Below, piece by piece: positions 1 to 5,916 of a DNA stretch of 8,830 nt (positions are counted from its first letter, which is position 1; every line of letters starts with the position of its first letter). The stretch comes from Thermococcus sp. GTDB lineage: Archaea > Methanobacteriota_B > Thermococci > Thermococcales > Thermococcaceae. The stretch lies in contig DRGF01000187.1 in the NCBI GenBank assembly GCA_011050175.1, forward strand, positions 1 through 8,830. Direction: 5' to 3'. Under the pieces are notes generated by a model, which was not told the DNA's origin, did not search any database, and saw only the letters and a program-made list of their open reading frames with translations. The position numbers were made by a program, and so were the translations under genes.

Positions 1-1
1 G

Positions 2-433
2 TCCTTTTTCATTCGGGCTTCCTTCAGAAAAAGTGCCTCCCTGAGTTTTCTTGGAAGCAACGATGACTCAGACAGCATGAACCTCACGTTCCAGCGCTGC
101 AACTGGAGCGACTACGGCGGTGTCATCGTACAGTTCATCTCCGATGACCAGCGCTTTCATTACAAAGGCCGGCATTTGCTGGTTGATGCCTTTGATTGTT
201 CAGAGATTATGCGGTCTCAAATTCCGGATTTCAAGCGAAGATGGGTGGTCTTTGATGGGATACACGTTCGGAAACTGGATGACGTCAGGAGTGTGTTCTT
301 CGCGGGCACCCTTTACGATCCACCGACCGGAAGGGAGGAGCTGAGGTACTGGGGTGTCTGGCTTGGCCTTTTCCTGGTCATAGGGCTTGCGATAGGCATC
401 GGCGTTGGATGGGCCCTCTGGAAAAGGCGGTGA
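2..433 (+). CDS. Unrecognised protein with C-terminal membrane anchor, 5' end outside window
   Basis: I do not recognise this protein. The frame is open from base 2 to the TGA at 431-433, so the gene probably begins upstream of the window. The first internal ATG, at 77, lacks a ribosome binding site and has no TATA box before it; starting there would give 118 residues. Visible are a soluble, mixed beta-looking region with many aromatic and Asp/Arg residues (including FDGIHVRKLDDVRSVFFAGT), then one strong hydrophobic helix of about 20 residues (WLGLFLVIGLAIGIGVGWAL) and a closing basic WKRR. The positive end predicts a cytoplasmic C-terminus with the soluble part on the other face of the membrane. 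It is convergent with the ATPase gene, 25 nt away. Coding is well supported by GC-rich third positions after about 77; the 2-76 extension is less certain. Confidence 0.62.
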   Translation, partial: SFFIRASFRKSASLSFLGSNDDSDSMNLTFQRCNWSDYGGVIVQFISDDQRFHYKGRHLLVDAFDCSEIMRSQIPDFKRRWVVFDGIHVRKLDDVRSVFFAGTLYDPPTGREELRYWGVWLGLFLVIGLAIGIGVGWALWKRR

Positions 434-458
434 GTTCGCGGCTGTTTGGCGTAGATTT

Positions 459-1829
459 TTAAGATTTTGGGCTTGTTTGTTTTGTGATGGTGTTCTCAAA
501 GTCCCTCAAGTCGAAGGCCAGCTCAAGGTTTTCTTTCCCCTCAATCCTTTTTGCGATTATTCCGAAATGCTTCTCGTAATCTTCAAGTCCAACGAGTTCG
601 CCCTTTTTCTCAAGGCGTTTCAGAACCTTTTCGGCTCCTCTTGACGTTAAATCGCTCCACTTGACCTCAACAAAAAGGGCCTTTTTTGAACTTTCATTCA
701 GGGCCACCACGTCGATCTCCTCTCCTCTGTGCCACCACCTGCCAATCTTCGTGAATCTGAAGGGCAGGAGGTTTCTTCTGTTCGCCTCAATCAGGAACTC
801 CCTCGCGATCCCTTCGAATGGCTTTCCGAGGAAGGTGTTGAAGTTCCTGTCAAAGTCCTCGATTGCCGCCTCGACGAAGTTTCCCTCAATCTCTTCGTAG
901 TATGGGTTCACGAATCTTGACCAGAAGAGGAAGTAGTTGTCCGCTATCTCGTAAATTCCCTTCTTTCCGAACAGGGGCGTTACTTTCCTCACTATCCCAA
1001 GCTCACCGAGAACCCTCAGGTACGGCACGACTTGGTTTTCCTTCATGTAGCAGAAGTTCGCTATCTGGGTGACCTTTGTGTTTCCCCTTGCTATGGCCTC
1101 CAGTATTGCCAGATACGTGGATAGCTCCCTCAGCTCCTCACTCAAAAGGGCCCTCGCCTCCCTGAAGAGGAAAGCGGACGAGTTGAAGAAGTTGACCCTT
1201 ATCTCCTCCTCGACGTTTCTTCCGCTGAAGAATTCGAGGTATTTTGGAGTTCCGCCGGTCACCGAGTATATTTTCACGAGGTCTTCGGTACTCGAGTCGA
1301 ACCACTCAAAGAGGTGCTTAAACCTCAGGGGCTGGACTTTAATGTTTGCGTCACTTCTCCCGTAGATTGGGCTTGAATAGCTGAAGAACTCCCTTTCAAG
1401 GAGTGAAACGTAGGAGCCGGATACAATCACGAGTGCGTTGAGGTCGCGGTTCTCCTCGATGGCCCTTGAAAGCTCGCTGAGAATTCCCCCATCTTTTTTG
1501 ATCAGGTAAGAGAACTCGTCCAGAATCAAGAGTATCCGCTCACGGCTTAGTCCCCTTAAAAGGGCAAACAGTGAGGGGAAATCATGGACTTCGACGTTGA
1601 AGCCCACGAAATCGGAGACCCTCCTTGAGAGGAGCCTGAAGTTGTATTCCCTCGGCTTGTCCTCAAAGATAACGAAAATCCTTTTTTTACCTCGTGAGAA
1701 CTCCTCAAGAAGTCTCGTCTTTCCAACTCTCCTCCTACCGTAAACGAGAACCAGTGTTAACCCTCCCCTGCCCCAGAGACTTTCGAGGGTAGTTAGCTCA
1801 CTCTGGCGGTTAACGAATTCTCTAAACAT
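459..1829 (-). CDS. Archaeal AAA-type ATPase with DUF234-like C-terminal nuclease fold
   Basis: The 456-residue protein begins with the family-typical FVNRQSEL segment. Walker A is GRRRVGKT (31-38), Walker B is ILLILDE (99-105), and a sensor-like VIVSGS lies at 134-139. A middle helical, probably winged-helix region follows (about 235-300), then a C-terminal domain (about 310-430) with EEIDVVALN (D373) and FVEVKW (E388, K390), the D...ExK pattern of PD-(D/E)XK nucleases seen in DUF234. This is the layout of the archaeal ATPase family COG1672 (Arch_ATPase plus DUF234). Its cellular role is poorly defined; NTP-driven DNA-related or stress roles and links to mobile DNA are suspected. The ATG is chosen because the family N-terminus starts there. 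A TATA-like CTTAAAAAC centred about 26 nt upstream would give a leaderless transcript. The length is normal and no domain is broken. Confidence 0.92.
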   Translation of the reverse strand: MFREFVNRQSELTTLESLWGRGGLTLVLVYGRRRVGKTRLLEEFSRGKKRIFVIFEDKPREYNFRLLSRRVSDFVGFNVEVHDFPSLFALLRGLSRERILLILDEFSYLIKKDGGILSELSRAIEENRDLNALVIVSGSYVSLLEREFFSYSSPIYGRSDANIKVQPLRFKHLFEWFDSSTEDLVKIYSVTGGTPKYLEFFSGRNVEEEIRVNFFNSSAFLFREARALLSEELRELSTYLAILEAIARGNTKVTQIANFCYMKENQVVPYLRVLGELGIVRKVTPLFGKKGIYEIADNYFLFWSRFVNPYYEEIEGNFVEAAIEDFDRNFNTFLGKPFEGIAREFLIEANRRNLLPFRFTKIGRWWHRGEEIDVVALNESSKKALFVEVKWSDLTSRGAEKVLKRLEKKGELVGLEDYEKHFGIIAKRIEGKENLELAFDLRDFENTITKQTSPKS

Positions 1830-1850
1830 GATTATATAAACGTGATTAGA

Positions 1851-1859
1851 GTTTTTAAG
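1851..1859 (-). promoter_or_regulatory. Putative TATA box of the ATPase gene (leaderless)
   Basis: On the minus strand CTTAAAAAC is centred about 26 nt before the ATG at 1829, the spacing expected for a transcript starting at or next to the start codon. A stronger-looking TATA (TTTATATAAT, 1831-1840) lies nearer the ATG but would place the start of transcription inside the gene. Assignment of the promoter is therefore tentative. Confidence 0.4.
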
Positions 1860-1919
1860 AATTTCGGGTGGACGTCTGTGGGTATAGGGTATTAATTCAG
1901 TTACAATTTTTCATTTTGA

Positions 1920-1952
1920 AAGCCTCGCCCTTCAGGGTGGGGAGGAGGTCAG
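1920..1952 (+). mobile_element. Right-end hairpin remnant of an IS200/IS605 (TnpB-type) element
   Basis: The segment contains a stem CCTCGCCC (1923-1930), loop TTCA, and GGGTGGGG (1935-1942), then AGGAGGTCAG (1943-1952). Two of the eight pairs are G-T wobbles, fine for RNA. This layout, a GC-rich hairpin with a TTCA loop followed by GGAGGTCAG-like sequence, is what I know from the right ends of archaeal IS200/IS605-family transposons that carry tnpB, where it forms the 3' part of the omega RNA scaffold. No tnpA or tnpB coding sequence accompanies it: only about 90 nt separate it from the ATPase gene. It is therefore a remnant or solo end. The recognition is from memory of the consensus, not from a search. 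An alternative is an unrelated hairpin. Confidence 0.6.
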
Positions 1953-2986
1953 TTAATAATGCTGAGATTCCAGAAATTCTTTATGTACTCTTTGACGGAT
2001 TGCAAATATTTATCAAGACTTATTGTACTGTCTAATCTATTTAGGATATGTTTATGGCTGTTATACACTCTGCAGAGATATGCCGTAAAGCATTCTGAAT
2101 CAATTCCGAGAGAGAATATTATCTCCCACAGCTCTTTAGCCTCGGGAGATACTGATATTAACCACTCTCTATATGTGATGGTATTTTCACCCTTGCGTTT
2201 GATCCTAGAGGCAAGTAGTTCTGTCCACCAGTCAACAAAGCGTTTCTCATCATCTTTTGACATCCAGCGTTTAACATGGTCGGCATAGATGAACCTTAGC
2301 TTTCCGGCGATTATATTCCTCCAGTTTTCCTTGATAAACTCAATGTCTATAATAGTGTCTCCATATTTGAACGTGGTTCTTTCATTTCCTTTAGTTCGTC
2401 TTGGTGGATGTTTACCACGCGGTTCGTCACTATTTGCAAAAGAACTCTTGCCAGGGGATTTCCGAATATCTCTTCTTTTTATGTTCCTTTGTGCAAATGA
2501 TAACTGCGATGAAATTTTTCCAGGGCTAACTGGTCCGATATCCCTTTGAATTTCCTCAAAATTCTCGTCTATAAATCTGAGGACTTCAAAAAGTTCGTTC
2601 AAATATCCCGGGCTCCGTAAACGATTTTCAATTCTTGTAAGAATCTCTTCTTTGGGCATATATTGGACTTCTTTCATATAATCTAAGGCATGATGAAGAA
2701 TTGCACTTTTGACGCCTTGTTCTCCGTAAATCCGGGATACCAATTCCAGCAGAATGTCAGTTTCCCATTTTCTTTTTCTACCCCAATCATGGGTGAATAA
2801 TGAGTCATTATTGAATAAACCTAAATTCATGAGGTATCTAATCTCTTCATCAAGCAGGCCATCTGGAAGACTGTTTTTGCTGATCCATCTTTTAGGGAAA
2901 TCTATTAGCTCATCTACGTCTCTGGATATTTCATCAGGTATCCCAAGACGTCTCGCCCATTTTCTATGAATCCTCCACTCTGGCAT
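1949..2986 (-). CDS. Uncharacterised 345-residue protein, AT-rich, His/Asp-rich N-terminal domain
   Basis: I do not recognise the family. The N-terminal part (about 1-110) is rich in Trp and charged residues and carries H7, H66-D67, and H98-H99 with D102 (ILHHALDYM). The order H...HD...HH..D resembles a metal-binding helical domain such as HD phosphohydrolases, but that is inference. A charged low-complexity linker (about 160-205, Lys/Arg/Pro/Ser-rich) leads to a C-terminal helical domain (about 206-345). Base and codon use is markedly AT-rich compared with trpS next door, suggesting horizontal acquisition. The ATG at 2986 is preceded by AAGGAAG and a TATA-like TTTTAAAA about 34 nt upstream. 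The TGA stop (1951-1949) lies inside the transposon-end hairpin element, so the native C-terminus may have been replaced. No signal peptide or membrane helix is seen. Confidence 0.8.
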   Translation of the reverse strand: MPEWRIHRKWARRLGIPDEISRDVDELIDFPKRWISKNSLPDGLLDEEIRYLMNLGLFNNDSLFTHDWGRKRKWETDILLELVSRIYGEQGVKSAILHHALDYMKEVQYMPKEEILTRIENRLRSPGYLNELFEVLRFIDENFEEIQRDIGPVSPGKISSQLSFAQRNIKRRDIRKSPGKSSFANSDEPRGKHPPRRTKGNERTTFKYGDTIIDIEFIKENWRNIIAGKLRFIYADHVKRWMSKDDEKRFVDWWTELLASRIKRKGENTITYREWLISVSPEAKELWEIIFSLGIDSECFTAYLCRVYNSHKHILNRLDSTISLDKYLQSVKEYIKNFWNLSIIN

Positions 2987-3014
2987 TGTTCTTCCTTAAA
3001 CTGTTGATCGTTTG

Positions 3015-3025
3015 TTTTTAAAATT
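3015..3025 (-). promoter_or_regulatory. Putative TATA box for the orphan gene at 1949-2986
   Basis: The minus strand shows AATTTTAAAAA, an archaeal TATA-like element. It is centred about 34 nt before the ATG at 2986, which predicts a leader of roughly 8-10 nt carrying the weak AAGGAAG ribosome binding site. It sits about 20 bp from the oppositely oriented trpS TATA box, so the two promoters are tightly divergent. Confidence 0.45.
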
Positions 3026-3038
3026 AATTTCCAAAAAC

Positions 3039-3045
3039 TTTAAAT
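3039..3045 (+). promoter_or_regulatory. TATA box of the trpS leader transcript
   Basis: TTTAAAT preceded by the A-rich, BRE-like CAAAAAC is centred at about 3042. The expected start of transcription, 25-27 nt downstream, is at about 3067-3069, precisely the ATG of the short leader ORF. No comparable TATA element is seen closer to the trpS start codon. Bases 3046-3068, between the box and the ATG, are pyrimidines only. Confidence 0.6.
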
Positions 3046-3068
3046 CCCCTTCTTCCCTTTCTCTTCCC

Positions 3069-3098
3069 ATGCCCGGTGATTGCTTTTGGCCTTGGTGA
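3069..3098 (+). CDS. Putative Trp-containing leader peptide MPGDCFWPW upstream of trpS
   Basis: Nine codons, ATG to TGA, encode MPGDCFWPW, with Trp at positions 7 and 9 directly before the stop. The ATG lies 27 nt downstream of the centre of a TATA box, so it would be translated as a leaderless start; there is no room for a ribosome binding site. It ends 65 nt before the trpS ATG and is out of frame with it. Trp is normally the rarest residue, so two in nine codons before the tryptophanyl-tRNA synthetase gene is suggestive of a sensor of charged tRNA-Trp, by analogy to bacterial leader peptides. Such a leader is not something I know from archaea. It could be coincidence; conservation in related genomes would decide. 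Confidence 0.45.
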   Translation: MPGDCFWPW

Positions 3099-3150
3099 AG
3101 CCCTGCTCTTCTGCCCCGGCTTAGCCCTGAGTTTTGTTTCCACTGGAAAT

Positions 3151-3157
3151 GGAGGTG
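3151..3157 (+). promoter_or_regulatory. Strong ribosome binding site of trpS
   Basis: GGAGGTG lies 6 nt before the ATG at 3164 and fixes that start. Directly upstream, TTTCC (3137-3141) and GGAAA (3145-3149) form a short inverted repeat with a 3-nt loop. This might influence access to the site or may be incidental. Confidence 0.8.
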
Positions 3158-3163
3158 TTTTGA

Positions 3164-4321
3164 ATGGACGACGAGTTTAAGGTCACCCCATGGGACGTTG
3201 AGGGAATGGTGGACTACGCGAAGCTGATAGAGGAGTTCGGAACAAGCCCGCTGACGGATGAACTGCTTGAGAAAACTGCAAGGCTCACAAAGAGCGAGCT
3301 GCCGATATTCTTCAGGAGGAGGTTCTTCTTCTCCCACAGGGACTACGATAAGGTTCTTGCTGACTACGAGAACGGTAAGGGCTTCTTCCTCTACACGGGG
3401 AGAGGTCCGAGCGGCCCGATGCACATAGGCCACATCATTCCGTTCTTCGCCACCAAGTGGCTCCAGGAGAAGTTCGGCGTCAACCTCTACGTCCAGATAA
3501 CCGACGACGAGAAGTTCCTATTCAAGGAGAGGCTCACCTTCGACGACACGAAGAAGTGGGCCTACGACAACATCCTCGACATCATAGCGGTCGGCTTCGA
3601 CCCGGATAAGACCTTCATCTTCCAGGACAGCGAGTTCACGAAGATCTACGAGATGGCGATACCGATAGCGAAGAAGATAAACTTCTCGATGGCGAGGGCC
3701 GTCTTCGGCTTCACCGACCAGAGCAAGATTGGAATGATCTTCTATCCCGCCATACAGGCCGCACCAACGTTCTTCGAGAGGAAGCGCTGTTTAATCCCGG
3801 CCGCGATTGACCAGGACCCCTACTGGAGGCTCCAGAGGGACTTCGCCGAGAGCCTCGGCTACTACAAGACCGCCGCAATCCACAGCAAGTTCGTGCCCGG
3901 CCTGATGGGCCTGGAGGGCAAGATGAGCGCCAGCAAGCCTGAGACAGCCGTTTACCTCACCGACGACCCGGAGGAGGCCGGCAAGAAGATATGGAAGTAC
4001 GCCCTCACCGGTGGAAGGGCCACCGCGAAGGAGCAGCGCGAGAAGGGCGGAGAGCCGGAGAAGTGCGTCGTCTTCAAGTGGTTCGAGATATTCTTCGAGC
4101 CCGACGACAAGAAGCTCATGGAGCGCTACCACGCATGCAAGAGCGGTGAAATCCTCTGCGGCCAGTGCAAACGCGAGCTTATCAAGCGCGTCCAGGACTT
4201 CCTGGTGGAGCACCAGAAGAAGCGCAAGGATGCCGAGAAGAAGGTCGAGAAGTTCAAGTACACCGGCGAGCTCGCGAGGGAGCAGTGGGAGAAAAGCATC
4301 CCGGAGCCGTTGAAGGGATGA
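3164..4321 (+). CDS. trpS: Tryptophanyl-tRNA synthetase, archaeal type
   Basis: This cytoplasmic class I synthetase activates tryptophan with ATP and charges tRNA-Trp. The 385-residue protein has the archaeal/eukaryotic-type layout: an N-terminal region with the characteristic VTPWDVEG (about 7-14), YTGRGPSGPMHIGH with the HIGH signature at 87-90, the VQITDDEKFLF segment (110-120) of the Rossmann domain, and the KMSKS-equivalent KMSAS at 253-257. The anticodon-binding C-terminal helical domain includes CKSGEILCGQCK, two CxxC-like Cys pairs that may bind metal, and ends in a Lys/Glu-rich helix. The length is normal. The start is fixed by GGAGGTG 6 nt upstream. It is preceded by a roughly 95-nt leader with a Trp-containing mini-ORF and followed 242 nt later by an aromatic amino acid permease gene. 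Codon use is GC-rich and typical of a highly expressed core gene. Confidence 0.97.
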   Translation: MDDEFKVTPWDVEGMVDYAKLIEEFGTSPLTDELLEKTARLTKSELPIFFRRRFFFSHRDYDKVLADYENGKGFFLYTGRGPSGPMHIGHIIPFFATKWLQEKFGVNLYVQITDDEKFLFKERLTFDDTKKWAYDNILDIIAVGFDPDKTFIFQDSEFTKIYEMAIPIAKKINFSMARAVFGFTDQSKIGMIFYPAIQAAPTFFERKRCLIPAAIDQDPYWRLQRDFAESLGYYKTAAIHSKFVPGLMGLEGKMSASKPETAVYLTDDPEEAGKKIWKYALTGGRATAKEQREKGGEPEKCVVFKWFEIFFEPDDKKLMERYHACKSGEILCGQCKRELIKRVQDFLVEHQKKRKDAEKKVEKFKYTGELAREQWEKSIPEPLKG

Positions 4322-4371
4322 ACGGCCTGTCCCCCTTAATCTTTCATACCCTTTTGACATGCCTGGCACTG

Positions 4372-4395
4372 TCCATGTGTCCATGTATCCATTCG
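4372..4395 (+). repeat. Three tandem 8-bp repeats between trpS and the permease gene
   Basis: TCCATGTG, TCCATGTA and TCCATTCG follow one another without spacers, the third copy being partial. It lies about 50 nt after the trpS stop and before its likely terminator. It could be a protein-binding site or chance. A 43-codon ORF (4359-4490) runs across it but has no ribosome binding site. Confidence 0.4.
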
Positions 4396-4407
4396 GTCAA
4401 CGCCCTG

Positions 4408-4425
4408 ATTTTCTGAAAATTTTTT
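4408..4425 (+). terminator. Probable trpS terminator (inverted repeat and T-run)
   Basis: ATTTTC and GAAAAT flank a single T, followed by a run of six T (4420-4425). T-runs are the main archaeal termination signal. It lies about 90 nt after the trpS stop and upstream of the permease, suggesting that the two genes are at least partly separate transcripts. Confidence 0.5.
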
Positions 4426-4563
4426 CATCATTGTCTGTTTTACACTGTGCATCTCTCGACACCACAGTTCATGTTGGTATCTCGTAGGCCCCTTGGCATC
4501 GTTTTTTTCACGGGAAAAGGGATATTAGCCCCGAAAAGCTTTCATGCTGCTGGAGGTGGTTTC

Positions 4564-5604
4564 ATGAAAAAGAGTGAAGCCCTCGCAGTTTTAATCGGAA
4601 CTCAAATAGGTGCTGGTGTCCTCGGATTGCCCTACGCAGCCAAGGATGTCGGTCTAATCCCGTCAATTCTCGTGCTCGTGGGGATAATGTTGCTCATGCT
4701 GTTCACCGCCAGGATAATCCTGTACTTCTCTGCAAAACTTGGTGGTGCCCAGCTGAGCACAATGGCCAAAAAAACGCTTGGACGCGGCGGTGGCCTGGTG
4801 ATGTTCCTCAGCCTAATTATCATGGGCTTTGGCGCGCTCCTCGCGTATATAGCGGGAATTGGAAACGTGTTTGCGGCCCTCTTTGGAGTGAGCCCGCAGG
4901 TCGGTGCCATCGTCTTCTGGGTCTTCGCGTCCCTCGTGATATACCTGGGTCTCGAGGCCAGCGGAAAAAGTGAACTTGCCATGGGCCTTGTAATGCTCTT
5001 CCTTTTCATGAGTGTTGGAGCGGTGCTCCTTCCAAAGGGCAGGCTTGAGAACGCCATGTACTCAAACACTTCCTCCCTCTGGACGATTATTGGCGTCTCC
5101 ATATTTGCCCTCGGCTGCCACTCGGTTATTCCCGACGTTTACAAGGGGCTTGGCAGCTATGAGGAGACCAAGAGGCTCCTCACGTGGGCCTTTGTGATAC
5201 CCACCGCCATCTACGCCCTCTTCATGGCGTCTTTCCTGCTCGTCTTCGGAAGGGACACGCCCCAGATAGCCACGCAGGCCCTTGAGAGCCTCTTCGGAAG
5301 GGTGGGCTTCCTCGTTGGGAACCTGATACCCCTCTTCGCAATAACCACGAGCTACATCGGGTTTGGCCTTGCTCAGCTGAGCAACATAGAGGAGTACCTT
5401 GGCCTGGACAGAAAGCTTGCTTGGGCAATAACGGTCATCCCGCCGCTAATAGTATATCTCCTGGGAGTTGGGGACTTCGTGAGCGTTCTTGGCATCGCAG
5501 GAAACACCGGTGACCTTCTGGCGTTCATAGTGTTGCCCCTCGCCCTCTACATAACCCACAAGCTTGGATTTGCAAGCGTTGAGGGAGAAGTCGAGGCGGG
5601 ATGA
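4564..5604 (+). CDS. Amino acid permease, aromatic amino acid (Trp/Tyr) type
   Basis: This is an integral membrane secondary transporter of the AAAP/HAAAP group. The first helix carries the signature GTQIGAGVLGLPYA (12-25), and about ten to eleven hydrophobic helices follow over 346 residues, slightly short for the family. The sixth-helix region (FALGCHSVIPDVYKGL) matches the conserved substrate-binding part seen in tryptophan- and tyrosine-specific permeases. Substrate specificity cannot be read from the sequence. The position just after trpS makes tryptophan or another aromatic amino acid a reasonable inference. The start is the ATG at 4564, with GGAGGTGG 5 nt upstream, and places the GTxIGAG motif at the usual distance. 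The frame remains open upstream to 4447, but that extension lacks a ribosome binding site and is not membrane-like. No Trp-rich leader ORF was found before it. Confidence 0.9.
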   Translation: MKKSEALAVLIGTQIGAGVLGLPYAAKDVGLIPSILVLVGIMLLMLFTARIILYFSAKLGGAQLSTMAKKTLGRGGGLVMFLSLIIMGFGALLAYIAGIGNVFAALFGVSPQVGAIVFWVFASLVIYLGLEASGKSELAMGLVMLFLFMSVGAVLLPKGRLENAMYSNTSSLWTIIGVSIFALGCHSVIPDVYKGLGSYEETKRLLTWAFVIPTAIYALFMASFLLVFGRDTPQIATQALESLFGRVGFLVGNLIPLFAITTSYIGFGLAQLSNIEEYLGLDRKLAWAITVIPPLIVYLLGVGDFVSVLGIAGNTGDLLAFIVLPLALYITHKLGFASVEGEVEAG

Positions 5605-5625
5605 TTTTCTCCCAATTTTCTTTTT
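5605..5625 (+). terminator. T-rich terminator after the permease gene
   Basis: Immediately after the stop codon come three T-runs (TTTT, TTTT, TTTTT) separated by C and A residues, ending at 5625. This is the typical archaeal intrinsic termination pattern without a hairpin. Confidence 0.55.
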
Positions 5626-5695
5626 AGGCAGGCTGTTTCATTGGGGGATAAAGAAGCGTCTGGATGTACTTCATGGAGAATTGTTTTAACGAAGG

Positions 5696-5703
5696 TTTAT
5701 ATA
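5696..5703 (+). promoter_or_regulatory. TATA box of the small membrane protein cluster
   Basis: TTTATATA preceded by the purine-rich BRE-like CGAAGG is centred 25 nt before the ATG at 5725, so that gene is probably transcribed leaderless. This agrees with the lack of any ribosome binding site there. Confidence 0.65.
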
Positions 5704-5724
5704 CTAGTAAATTAAATTGTATAT

Positions 5725-5916
5725 ATGACCAAAGAAATAACCAAAAAATCTAAAAAAGAATCTATAACAATTCCAAAAAAGGCTTTTATTGGTATTGTTT
5801 CTACGTTTCCGGTAATTGGAATATTGCTATCCAGAGGGGATGTTGGCCCATTAATATTATTCCTTATGGGTATTGTGGTAGGAATATTAATTGGAAAAGG
5901 GGTTTTTGAAGAATGA
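5725..5916 (+). CDS. Small two-helix membrane protein, unknown function
   Basis: This 63-residue protein has a Lys-rich N-terminus (first 19 residues, eight Lys), a hydrophobic segment at about 20-35, a short RGDVG turn and a second hydrophobic segment at about 40-58. This predicts a hairpin of two membrane helices with both ends in the cytoplasm. The gene is strongly AT-rich compared with its GC-rich surroundings, which suggests recent acquisition. There is no ribosome binding site; the ATG is 25 nt from a strong TATA box (leaderless). Its TGA overlaps the ATG of the next gene (ATGA), so the pair is probably co-translated. I do not recognise a family. Phage- or plasmid-derived membrane proteins, holin-like or immunity proteins are possibilities without proof. 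Confidence 0.7.
   Translation: MTKEITKKSKKESITIPKKAFIGIVSTFPVIGILLSRGDVGPLILFLMGIVVGILIGKGVFEE

Noticed and set aside
1830..1919. Residual tnpB coding sequence next to the hairpin
   Set aside because: The stretch is too short and shows no TnpB motif in the readable frames; only the right-end hairpin is supportable.
1959..2549. Plus-strand frames opposite the orphan gene
   Set aside because: Low-complexity Ser/Leu/Phe-rich translations without ribosome binding sites, explained as antisense shadows of the AT-rich minus-strand gene.
2996..3433. Minus-strand frame (145 codons) across the trpS leader and 5' end
   Set aside because: It overlaps the trpS promoter and coding start antisense, has no recognisable features and would conflict with the divergent promoter layout.
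3791..4384. Long minus-strand frame (197 codons) opposite trpS
   Set aside because: It is a by-product of GC-rich codon use in trpS; it has low-complexity Leu/Ala-rich sequence, no ribosome binding site and lies opposite a certain gene.
4359..4490. 43-codon ORF between trpS and the permease as a second Trp leader
   Set aside because: It contains no Trp codon and no ribosome binding site or correctly placed TATA box.
4447..4563. N-terminal extension of the permease
   Set aside because: The extension has no ribosome binding site and is not typical of the family; GGAGGTGG fixes the start at 4564.
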